A model generated the notes under the pieces. That model had not been told where the DNA came from and made no database searches. It worked only from the letters and a program-made list of their open reading frames with translations. Positions 49,011 through 56,181 of a stretch of 64,000 nucleotides of DNA are shown piece after piece (within the stretch, counting starts at the first letter, position 1; each line of letters opens with the position of its first letter). Made by a program: the position numbers and the translations under genes. The DNA lies in contig CAZHVV010000003.1 in the NCBI GenBank assembly GCA_964536265.1, positions 41,763-105,762 of the forward strand, read 5' to 3'. Source of the stretch: JAPUDS01 sp964536265 (GTDB lineage: Bacteria > Patescibacteriota > Saccharimonadia > Saccharimonadales > Saccharimonadaceae).

Positions 49011-49589
49011 TTATCTATAACTTTCACAACCATATCCATCGTGGTCTGCGTCGAATCTATGCTTATCGCTACCCAGCACACGTACCATAAATCCGATATC
49101 GCTACAATCTAAATCATATTCAACAACTGGTACGCAGCCAGAATAATTAGAATCACAATTACTCCGAGTTACTGGCTTTGGTGCAACATATGTGCCCACA
49201 TATGTCACCTCATCAACTGGAGCCTGGGTCATCTCATCTTTAATGAGTTCTTTATTAGTTTCTTTACGATCATTATACGTAACTCTATAGGTGAGTGTCC
49301 TCACTCCCTTTATGCCACTTGTTTTAAGTTGTGTCTGCCCACTAGCAATTGAGCCGTTATCTTCTGTTTTCTGCGTAAAGTTAACTTCTTGAGTTTCAGT
49401 GACCTCTTTCAAAGTAACTACGGGAATAACTACTTGTTCTGCATTTGTCGCAGGTTGATTGGTCTGCATAGTAGTAGGTGGTTGAGCAGCTGTAGCTACT
49501 ATCCCCACGGTACCTATAGTTGCAACTCCAGCCGATACTCTACCTATTACAGACAAGCCCCGCAACCACGATAATAATCCTCCCAACAT
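49011..49589 (-). CDS. Exported protein with G5-like and excalibur domains
   Basis: A 192-residue protein. It has an N-terminal hydrophobic segment (about 15-35, possible signal or anchor), a G5-like segment ('GIKGVRTLTYRVTYNDRKE', about 93-112), a Cys pair in 'SNCDSNYSGCVPV' and a C-terminal excalibur motif 'DADHDGYGCESY', the D-x-D-x-D-G-x-x-C-E calcium-binding signature. Such proteins act in Gram-positive envelopes, often in Actinobacteria. The Cys-to-Cys arrangement at the C-terminus is shared with many actinobacterial secreted nucleases, but no nuclease domain is present. Confidence 0.8.
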   Translation of the reverse strand: MLGGLLSWLRGLSVIGRVSAGVATIGTVGIVATAAQPPTTMQTNQPATNAEQVVIPVVTLKEVTETQEVNFTQKTEDNGSIASGQTQLKTSGIKGVRTLTYRVTYNDRKETNKELIKDEMTQAPVDEVTYVGTYVAPKPVTRSNCDSNYSGCVPVVEYDLDCSDIGFMVRVLGSDKHRFDADHDGYGCESYR

Positions 49590-49718
49590 CTAGTCTCCTT
49601 TCGGGTAATTCTCACTATGGTATACAGCAAATCATCGATATATTCAATCAACTCTTAAGTTTATAAATACCTGAATAATAACTCGGAAAGAGTTGGTGGG
49701 TTAATAAGCCCATATATT

Positions 49719-49750
49719 GCGAAAGGCCCAGTGTGACACTGGGCCTTTGC
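49719..49750 (-). terminator. Terminator downstream of the 49765-50271 gene
   Basis: AAAGGCCCAGTG, 3-nt loop, CACTGGGCCTTT (49722-49748). Symmetrical 12-bp GC-rich stem with flanking A/T runs. Confidence 0.8.
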
Positions 49751-49764
49751 GACCTGCTATAAAG

Positions 49765-50271
49765 CTATGAAGTTGTGGAGGGCATGAACCCCGCGGGCGG
49801 GAGCCAGATGTTGATGGTCTGCTCCGGGTACTTCTTGTCTGGCACGGTGCCATGTGCGTCGCGGACGACGGCATCGAAGACGAGCGAACACCCGGGCCGT
49901 TTGGCCCAATAATGTCCGAACCAGTCGACGATACCCTGAAGGCCACAATCGATGGTCAGCAGCTCATCATGTTCTCCCCAAAGGCCACGCATTCGCTCGG
50001 ACGAGAAAAGCGTACCCTCGATATGGAAGAAGATTGTGTAGAAAGTGTTGGCGTGGCCCCGGTCGACGTTCGTCCAGCTGAGGTCAAGGGCCTCCCATGG
50101 TCGAACAGCGACATACATGAGCTGCTGCTCAACCCAAGACTGCATGGAAGCGAAGTCTCGATGACTCCCATTCCAACGCAATGAAGGCGGACCGACAATT
50201 TCGTTAAGACACCTAGCGACGACAGGTCCAGAGTTCCTGAGGCGCTCGTACTTACTCCACTGCATTGTCAA
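49765..50271 (-). CDS. Unknown 168-residue protein with GC-rich coding sequence
   Basis: A Trp/His/Arg-rich protein starting 'MTMQWSKYERLRNSGPVVAR' with 'RPWEALDLSWTNVDRGHANT' in the middle. It has no membrane segment or signal peptide. No family recognised. Third codon positions are mostly G/C, in contrast to neighbours, as in the 44118-44513 gene. It ends in a strong terminator. Probably acquired; function unknown. Confidence 0.65.
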   Translation of the reverse strand: MTMQWSKYERLRNSGPVVARCLNEIVGPPSLRWNGSHRDFASMQSWVEQQLMYVAVRPWEALDLSWTNVDRGHANTFYTIFFHIEGTLFSSERMRGLWGEHDELLTIDCGLQGIVDWFGHYWAKRPGCSLVFDAVVRDAHGTVPDKKYPEQTINIWLPPAGFMPSTTS

Positions 50272-50387
50272 ACTCCGATCTTATAGATGGGATAGGTCGC
50301 TTGTGGGTTATACCCACAGTAGTACTATTATAGCAAATTTGACTGTTATTGTCAATATTTAACACTGAGGAAACACGTTACCGTTGT

Positions 50388-51188
50388 TTAGTCGGGCAAT
50401 TCGTATTTCTGGTTATGAACAATGACGAGCGATTCATTTTGCAACTGGCTGAGAGCTAGTGGAAAACGTTCATCTGCCCCAACCTCTCGTTTCAGCTCAC
50501 TCAAGCTACGCGGACCATTAGCAAGTGTGCGAAGTATCGCGCCACGAACTTGACGAACACTTCCCTCAAACTTTGACTGCGGTGTGTGGTGTTTGCTTTG
50601 GCGAACATTGCGCACGCCTTGGCTTTTCAACCATGCACCATAGTCCATGAGCGCCCAATACCACTCGCGCGGATGTTCGTGGTCAAGTGTCTGTTCGACG
50701 AGTACTGTTAGCTCAGCATCGCTCACGCTATCAACATCTTCAAAGAAATGATGAAAATACACGGTGCGAATGTTAGTCTCAATAAACACAACTGGTTGGT
50801 CAAACGCATAGGCCAGAATTGCCCCGGCAGTATTTGGCCCAACACCCGGCAAACTCATGAGGCTTTCCCTGTCTTCTGGCCAGACGCCACCAAAATCATT
50901 CACGAGTTTCTTTGCTGCTTTATGGAGGTATTTGGCTCGACGGTTATAGCCAAGCCCTTGCCACTTGCGTAGGACATCGCCCAACTGAGCTTTCGCAAGT
51001 GCTTGTTCGTCCGGAAATGCTGCGACAAACTCAAGGAACTTCGGCACGACTCGCGCAACCTGCGTTTGTTGCAACATGAGTTCGCTGACTAGAACATAGT
51101 ACGGCCGCGTATCGTCACGCCACGGCATAGGACGGTACAGTTTTCGACCCTGTTCCCAGACGGTTTCCTGAAATGTCTCGAAAGTCAT
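50388..51188 (-). CDS. MutY/Nth-family DNA glycosylase without iron-sulfur cluster
   Basis: A 266-residue HhH-GPD glycosylase. 'LVSELMLQQTQVARVVPKF' (about residue 33) matches MutY's S-E-I-M-L-Q-Q-T-Q-V with the catalytic Glu; 'LMSLPGVGPNTAGAILAYAF' is the helix-hairpin-helix. The usual catalytic Asp (L-D-x-N-V) is Glu in 'VFIETNIRTVYF', and the four cluster Cys are absent: the region reads 'LMDYGAWLKSQGVRNVRQSK'. The C-terminal NUDIX-like domain of MutY is replaced by a ~60-residue winged-helix-like end. It probably removes A from A:8-oxoG, but activity must be shown. Start at 51188, 7 nt from TATACT. Confidence 0.85.
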   Translation of the reverse strand: MTFETFQETVWEQGRKLYRPMPWRDDTRPYYVLVSELMLQQTQVARVVPKFLEFVAAFPDEQALAKAQLGDVLRKWQGLGYNRRAKYLHKAAKKLVNDFGGVWPEDRESLMSLPGVGPNTAGAILAYAFDQPVVFIETNIRTVYFHHFFEDVDSVSDAELTVLVEQTLDHEHPREWYWALMDYGAWLKSQGVRNVRQSKHHTPQSKFEGSVRQVRGAILRTLANGPRSLSELKREVGADERFPLALSQLQNESLVIVHNQKYELPD

Positions 51189-51195
51189 GTGTTCT

Positions 51196-51203
51196 AGTAT
51201 AAT
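51196..51203. promoter_or_regulatory. Overlapping divergent -10 boxes (shared bidirectional promoter)
   Basis: The octamer AGTATAAT gives TATAAT on the plus strand (51198-51203, 6 nt before the ATG at 51210) and TATACT on the minus strand (51201-51196, 7 nt before the ATG at 51188). Both genes would have leaderless mRNAs from one symmetric element. Confidence 0.7.
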
Positions 51204-51209
51204 AAGTTT

Positions 51210-51824
51210 ATGGATATCACAAAATACAAGCACGCCTGCCTGATGCTCGAGAAAAACGGGCAAAAACTCATCATAGACCCAGGCTGTTGGAACGAAGATG
51301 TTGGCACACCGGAGGGTGTAGTCGGAATTATCGTCACCCATGATCATGCTGACCACTTCGACAAAGGTCGTCTTGCAGCCATCATCGCCGTAAACCCGGA
51401 CGCGAAAGTATACGCCCAAGAATCACTGACACGCGAAATACTTGAGCTGCCTACCCGACCAGTCGCCCCAAGCGAGAGTCTGCAGATAGGTGACTTTGTC
51501 GTGCGTTTTACAGGCGGAACACACGCAGTTATTCACCACGACGTTCCTGCTGTCGATAATATTGGTGTCGTTGTTGACGAAGGCGAGCTGTACTACCCTG
51601 GCGATTCATTCACCTTACCAGACTGTGTGGTCACAACACTTGCGCTACCCATAAGCGCACCATGGATGAAAGTTGCTGAAGCAATGGACTTCCTCGTCAA
51701 TGTCAGCCCAAGAACTGTCATGGCAACTCATGACCTGTTACTCTCACGCGAAGGCCACGCCGTCACGGACAACTGGATTCAACGAGCCGCCGATAGTTGC
51801 GGTGCATACTATCAACGAGACTAG
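51210..51824 (+). CDS. Metallo-beta-lactamase-fold hydrolase (UlaG-like)
   Basis: A 204-residue protein with the metal-binding T-H-D-H-A-D-H motif (about residues 43-49), a further His in 'GGTHAVIHHDVP', Asp in 'LYYPGDSF' and His in 'VMATHDLLL'. The N-terminal 'MDITKYKHACLMLEKNGQKL' is the usual start of the UlaG-like group of small metal-dependent hydrolases. Substrate unknown. It is divergent from the glycosylase gene and shares its promoter. Confidence 0.88.
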   Translation: MDITKYKHACLMLEKNGQKLIIDPGCWNEDVGTPEGVVGIIVTHDHADHFDKGRLAAIIAVNPDAKVYAQESLTREILELPTRPVAPSESLQIGDFVVRFTGGTHAVIHHDVPAVDNIGVVVDEGELYYPGDSFTLPDCVVTTLALPISAPWMKVAEAMDFLVNVSPRTVMATHDLLLSREGHAVTDNWIQRAADSCGAYYQRD

Positions 51825-51854
51825 CAATTGCACGATTTATACAGGCAAAAAAAT

Positions 51855-52384
51855 CATTGCTATTGTGACTAACAGATACATTCTGTATACTAGCCATAAG
51901 AAATTTGTTCGAAAGAGGGGTATAGTATGCCATTCACGGGAGCAGGAACCGGAATACAGAACGCTGATGACGTATTTTTCAGCGGGACAACCAATGGAGA
52001 ACTACTAAAGTACAATGGCGGCACTGCCAAATGGAATAATGCCGGACTGGCCAAAGCTGATATTGGCCTCGGGAATGTCGACAATACTTCAGATGCAAAT
52101 AAGCCTATTTCCAGTGCAACTCAGACGGCACTCAATGCAAAAGCTAGTACCTCTCATACGCACACTGCAGCAGACGTAGGTGTTCTCACACTTACTCAAG
52201 CTGCTCCAGGCGCACGATTTACATGCCTATGGAATTCTGGCACAAGTAAATGGGCCTACAATGGAACAGACTTAAATGCTCGCCCTAGCGGTCGTACCGA
52301 CATCTTCTTCGACCTGATAGGAGCTCCAGCCGCAACCGCCGATCCAGTGTGGGCAATTGCGGGCGACATGCGCAAGGATGTGTA
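51855..52384 (+). repeat. 530-bp direct duplication, copy 1 (promoter plus first cassette gene)
   Basis: Identical base for base to 54439-54968 (offset 2584). It includes the promoter TTGTGA (51863-51868), 17-nt spacer, TATACT (51886-51891), the Shine-Dalgarno AGAGGGG (51914-51920) and the entire 51927 gene up to the last base of its stop codon. Confidence 0.95.
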
Positions 52385-52385
52385 G
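51927..52385 (+). CDS. Fibre-adaptor-like protein, cassette 1 (identical to the 54511 protein)
   Basis: A 152-residue protein starting 'MPFTGAGTGIQNADDVFFSG' and 'NGELLKYNGGTAKWNN', the same N-terminal module as the 19220-19696 protein, then 'KADIGLGNVDNTSDANKPIS' (a phage tail-fibre repeat motif), 'HTHTAADVGVL' and a C-terminal beta domain. It probably trimerises and attaches or presents the proteins encoded after it. No signal peptide. Its promoter and coding sequence are duplicated exactly at 54511. Confidence 0.85.
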   Translation: MPFTGAGTGIQNADDVFFSGTTNGELLKYNGGTAKWNNAGLAKADIGLGNVDNTSDANKPISSATQTALNAKASTSHTHTAADVGVLTLTQAAPGARFTCLWNSGTSKWAYNGTDLNARPSGRTDIFFDLIGAPAATADPVWAIAGDMRKDV

Positions 52386-52393
52386 TGAGTAGT

Positions 52394-53434
52394 ATGTCAG
52401 TCCAAGAGTGGTTGCGAACGTCAAACGGTTGGGAGTCGCGCGGCAGGCTCATTCGTACTGTAAATAGCCGCTCAAGTCTCGTGTATGGTACCTATCTTCC
52501 TGACTCTAGCACCACAGGTATTATGTCTGCTCCAACGACAACAATCACGACCAATTCGACCTATAGCGATACCAGCGGCACGATAAAACTAATAGAGGAT
52601 ACTGAGTTTCAAGGCCACGTGTACGTGACTGGCAAAAACTACACATTCCGAAATTGCTTTTTCTCAGGACCCGTAGCCGGAATAACCGACTCTATAGTGC
52701 AATTACGCTACGCCTCAAGTTCAGGAAACCGGTTCGAGGATTGCACCTTCTGCCCACAAACTGCCACCAATGGCGTGAACTGTCTCCAGGGCCGTGGCTT
52801 TGTGGCATTGCGCTGCAATGTATACGGTTCAATCGATGGCATTGACCCAGCCCCTGCCGATACAGATACCCGCGTAGACGTTGAAATCCAACAATGTTAC
52901 ATCCACGACCTAGTACGATACTGCCCGTATGCCGGGCAGAGCGACAACCAGACACATACCGACGCGATTCAGTGGATGGGTGGCCTCGGACTAACACTAC
53001 GTGGCAACCGAATCGAGAATCTGCTCGATACGGTAAAGGGTACGGGTTGGTCGGCGCCTACATACGATGGTAACTCCGTTCTAACTGGAGGACACTCTTT
53101 TTATCCGAGTCACCCTGTCGGTACTGCAGCTGTGATGATTAATGCCCTCAATAACGTGATTCAACCCGGTGAACTTATCATGCAAAAAAACTGGATTCGA
53201 GGTGGCGCAGTCGGCATCAATAGTCTTGGTGTGGCGCTGGCTTGGAACAGTAACGACGGAATCACCGATATATCGGATAATTGGATTCTCAATGACCAAG
53301 GTTTCGGTACCAATAATCGATGGGTTGGTAAAGCCTCGCAGACCGGACTCAGCTTTGGCACTAACTACCTTTGGAATACCAGCAGTCCACTTGATACCTC
53401 TACTATTCTATCTACTTTTAAGGTGAATGCATGA
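52394..53434 (+). CDS. Right-handed beta-helix-type surface protein, cassette 1
   Basis: A 346-residue protein. It begins 'MSVQEWLRTSNGWESRGR' and 'YLPDSSTTG', a head module conserved in the 54975 protein, followed by repeated short strands such as 'NYTFRNCFFSG', 'NRFEDCTFC', 'ALRCNVYGSIDGID', 'VEIQQCYIHDLVR' and 'LTLRGNRIENL', the periodic pattern of pectate-lyase-like beta-helices. Such folds bind or cut polysaccharides. No signal peptide. A GTG at 52385 is an alternative start. The stop overlaps the next ATG. Confidence 0.78.
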   Translation: MSVQEWLRTSNGWESRGRLIRTVNSRSSLVYGTYLPDSSTTGIMSAPTTTITTNSTYSDTSGTIKLIEDTEFQGHVYVTGKNYTFRNCFFSGPVAGITDSIVQLRYASSSGNRFEDCTFCPQTATNGVNCLQGRGFVALRCNVYGSIDGIDPAPADTDTRVDVEIQQCYIHDLVRYCPYAGQSDNQTHTDAIQWMGGLGLTLRGNRIENLLDTVKGTGWSAPTYDGNSVLTGGHSFYPSHPVGTAAVMINALNNVIQPGELIMQKNWIRGGAVGINSLGVALAWNSNDGITDISDNWILNDQGFGTNNRWVGKASQTGLSFGTNYLWNTSSPLDTSTILSTFKVNA

Positions 53435-54390
53435 GCCAGATTCGCAATACCTTTTCCGGTAACAATGGTGATGCCTGTACTATCACAAATACCCAGATGG
53501 ACGTAGTTGCCACTGGTGGTACCGCTACTATTTCTACTGCTCAAGCGTGGATTGGCTCACTGTCAGCTCTCATGACCGCCACTACCACTAGTGGTATCTT
53601 AGCCCTATCGAAGAACATTAGCTCAACTACACTTGCAGCCGATTTGTACGTATATGTAACTGCTGCCCCCTCTGCAGCAGTACCAATCATCGCATTCTTT
53701 GGTGCCTCGAGGAGCATATCAGTCGAACTCAATGCGAACCGTACCCTCAGCATTAAAGACCGACCATTTACCACCATATGGACCTCCGCTGCAGCAATCC
53801 CACTCAACACATGGTACAGAGTGGGGCTATACGCAACCCAGGACAGTACAAACGGTACAGTTCGCGCCGCCATGTGGTCTGGTAACAACAGCACTCCAGA
53901 GGTAAACGGAGATTCTGGCTTATTGACTGGTCGTAATACCGGCCCTGAGGCGTACGCTTCACTCCGAGTTGGGCCAAAATCCTCCACAGGCACACAAACC
54001 GCGACTATGTATGTTGGCTCAACATCATACGATACCGCCGCAACTGATCTTCCTGCCCCATATGGAATGCCAGTCCTCACTCTCACCCCATCACCCTCAA
54101 TTATTTTTCCTGGTGATACCTGTACCCTCACTGCGACAGCCACAGATAGCGACGGCATAGCATCAACCAACTGGTCGACGACTATTGGAACCTTAGTGGG
54201 TAGTGGTACTACCCGCACACTCACCGCCCCTGCTAACCTCAATGACCAGACAGCGACCGTTACGTTCAGTGCTACCGATACTCTTGGCAATACAAGCAAT
54301 ATTACCGCAGACGTCACAATGAAAGCATCAATGTCTAAGTTTTACGATGGGACAACTTGGATACCCTTAATCGAAAACTTGATTACGTAA
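53431..54390 (+). CDS. LamG-like plus Ig-like surface protein, cassette 1
   Basis: A 319-residue protein: a ~200-residue LamG/concanavalin-like domain ('NTWYRVGLYATQDSTNG', about residues 128-144), an Ig-like domain (about 215-300, 'FPGDTCTLTATATDSDG') and a conserved C-terminal tag 'MKASMSKFYDGTTWIPLIE'. The same tag ends the 56182 protein. It probably binds carbohydrate or protein on a partner surface. The ATG overlaps the stop of the beta-helix gene (ATGA). Confidence 0.75.
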   Translation: MSQIRNTFSGNNGDACTITNTQMDVVATGGTATISTAQAWIGSLSALMTATTTSGILALSKNISSTTLAADLYVYVTAAPSAAVPIIAFFGASRSISVELNANRTLSIKDRPFTTIWTSAAAIPLNTWYRVGLYATQDSTNGTVRAAMWSGNNSTPEVNGDSGLLTGRNTGPEAYASLRVGPKSSTGTQTATMYVGSTSYDTAATDLPAPYGMPVLTLTPSPSIIFPGDTCTLTATATDSDGIASTNWSTTIGTLVGSGTTRTLTAPANLNDQTATVTFSATDTLGNTSNITADVTMKASMSKFYDGTTWIPLIENLIT

Positions 54391-54438
54391 CTTCACGGAT
54401 TCCCGTAAACTCAGCTTGCTCATACCACACGGACAGAG

Positions 54439-54968
54439 CATTGCTATTGTGACTAACAGATACATTCTGTATACTAGCCATAAGAAATTTGTTCGAAAGA
54501 GGGGTATAGTATGCCATTCACGGGAGCAGGAACCGGAATACAGAACGCTGATGACGTATTTTTCAGCGGGACAACCAATGGAGAACTACTAAAGTACAAT
54601 GGCGGCACTGCCAAATGGAATAATGCCGGACTGGCCAAAGCTGATATTGGCCTCGGGAATGTCGACAATACTTCAGATGCAAATAAGCCTATTTCCAGTG
54701 CAACTCAGACGGCACTCAATGCAAAAGCTAGTACCTCTCATACGCACACTGCAGCAGACGTAGGTGTTCTCACACTTACTCAAGCTGCTCCAGGCGCACG
54801 ATTTACATGCCTATGGAATTCTGGCACAAGTAAATGGGCCTACAATGGAACAGACTTAAATGCTCGCCCTAGCGGTCGTACCGACATCTTCTTCGACCTG
54901 ATAGGAGCTCCAGCCGCAACCGCCGATCCAGTGTGGGCAATTGCGGGCGACATGCGCAAGGATGTGTA
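54439..54968 (+). repeat. 530-bp direct duplication, copy 2
   Basis: Second identical copy of 51855-52384, again carrying promoter (TTGTGA 54447-54452, TATACT 54470-54475), Shine-Dalgarno and the complete first gene. The two copies differ only after the stop codon (TAG versus TAA). Confidence 0.95.
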
Positions 54969-54969
54969 A
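54511..54969 (+). CDS. Fibre-adaptor-like protein, cassette 2 (identical to the 51927 protein)
   Basis: Same 152-residue protein as at 51927, with no amino-acid or base difference within the gene apart from the stop codon (TAA here, TAG there). It heads the second cassette, whose next two genes are homologous to but clearly diverged from those of cassette 1. The exact identity next to divergent partners means the copies were homogenised or duplicated recently. Confidence 0.85.
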   Translation: MPFTGAGTGIQNADDVFFSGTTNGELLKYNGGTAKWNNAGLAKADIGLGNVDNTSDANKPISSATQTALNAKASTSHTHTAADVGVLTLTQAAPGARFTCLWNSGTSKWAYNGTDLNARPSGRTDIFFDLIGAPAATADPVWAIAGDMRKDV

Positions 54970-54974
54970 GGGAT

Positions 54975-56180
54975 ATGCCAAAGCAACTCATCCAACAATG
55001 GATACGAAAGCCCAATGGATGGTACTCGAGAGGGCGAACTCCTCGGTCTGGGGACGACAGGTCGCTCCTCGTACGAGGCGCATATATTCCAGATGACACA
55101 ACAACAGGACCAGTATTGGGCTCAACTTTTAGTGACCAGGCAGCAAATGGTGTCGGGATTATTAGTTTAACAACGACAAATTTGATTTGCGAGAATATGA
55201 CGCACTGGGGAGAGGTTCGCCACCAAGCTCCCGGTATCAGCCACAACAACTGCCGCTTCGCAGGAGCAGACTTCAATCTCATGTACGGTGGGACCTACGG
55301 TGCCACTGGTGCGGGATACCTTGTAAAATCATACGGTGGATCATCATATTACCACTGGACAGCAGAGAATTGTCTTTTCGACCCATGGCTATGGGTTACT
55401 GAAAGAGGCAGGACTGCAATGACAGACGCCACCTATGTCCACATTGATGGAATTGAGGGTGGAGACTGCGAACTACGCTGGTGTCGTATTCGTAATGTCG
55501 TCGACGGCGTACACTTCCTTCATCAAGAAAACATCACTGACGCTGGAAATAGCGGGTATTCTGAAGCTGGATTTAGCGCACCTGCGGGACAACGCTTCTG
55601 TGTTGTCGACCGTTGCCTTCTTGAAAAGTCTTCGTACGTTGCTGGTGAAACATATCGCGCACGCCCCGGTGCGCAGATCCAAGATGCTCGACCTCACTCT
55701 GATGGCATTCAGATTATGCAGGGAAAGAATCTGCTAGTCGCTGGTAGCATGATTGGTGGAGTACGAGACAGTGTCGGTTACACGACGTGGCCAAATACTG
55801 GTGATCCAGGCAACACGGGAACTGACTTTTCGAATGCCGCCCTTATGATTAAGCAGGAAGGAACCTTCACTTCAGGTGATGTTGCATGGATTAATAACAT
55901 TGTCGTCGACAAGAGCTTCTTGGGCGGTGGAGGAACGTTCTGCGTTAACTTCTTCGTCGGTAGTGGTAATACTCTTACAGGTGTTACAATCAAGGACACT
56001 AAGATTCTAGAACGCAAATACGGGGATGGTCTTAGCGTTGGAGATACAGGAACGCCAACTTCTGTAGGTTCTGGATACGGATACTACAGAAACAGCACTC
56101 AAGATTCTACCTGGACGGGCAACACAGTTTATGAAACTGGCGTCTCTATTCCCTCTGGCACTAATCAGGCGGGAGTCTAG
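54975..56180 (+). CDS. Right-handed beta-helix-type surface protein, cassette 2
   Basis: A 401-residue protein with the head 'WIRKPNGWYSRGR' and 'YIPDDTTTG', matching the 52394 protein, and then its own beta-helix-like body ('ISHNNCRFAGADFNLMY', 'HWTAENCLFDPWLW', 'CELRWCRIRNVVDGVHF'), which is only distantly similar. No signal peptide. AAGGG lies 4 nt before the ATG at 54975. It may bind a different ligand from its cassette 1 counterpart. Confidence 0.78.
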   Translation: MPKQLIQQWIRKPNGWYSRGRTPRSGDDRSLLVRGAYIPDDTTTGPVLGSTFSDQAANGVGIISLTTTNLICENMTHWGEVRHQAPGISHNNCRFAGADFNLMYGGTYGATGAGYLVKSYGGSSYYHWTAENCLFDPWLWVTERGRTAMTDATYVHIDGIEGGDCELRWCRIRNVVDGVHFLHQENITDAGNSGYSEAGFSAPAGQRFCVVDRCLLEKSSYVAGETYRARPGAQIQDARPHSDGIQIMQGKNLLVAGSMIGGVRDSVGYTTWPNTGDPGNTGTDFSNAALMIKQEGTFTSGDVAWINNIVVDKSFLGGGGTFCVNFFVGSGNTLTGVTIKDTKILERKYGDGLSVGDTGTPTSVGSGYGYYRNSTQDSTWTGNTVYETGVSIPSGTNQAGV

Positions 56181-56181
56181 C

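Noticed and set aside
53541..54317. A 258-codon minus-strand ORF
   Set aside because: It is a long shadow frame of the LamG/Ig gene and has no start signals or family features.
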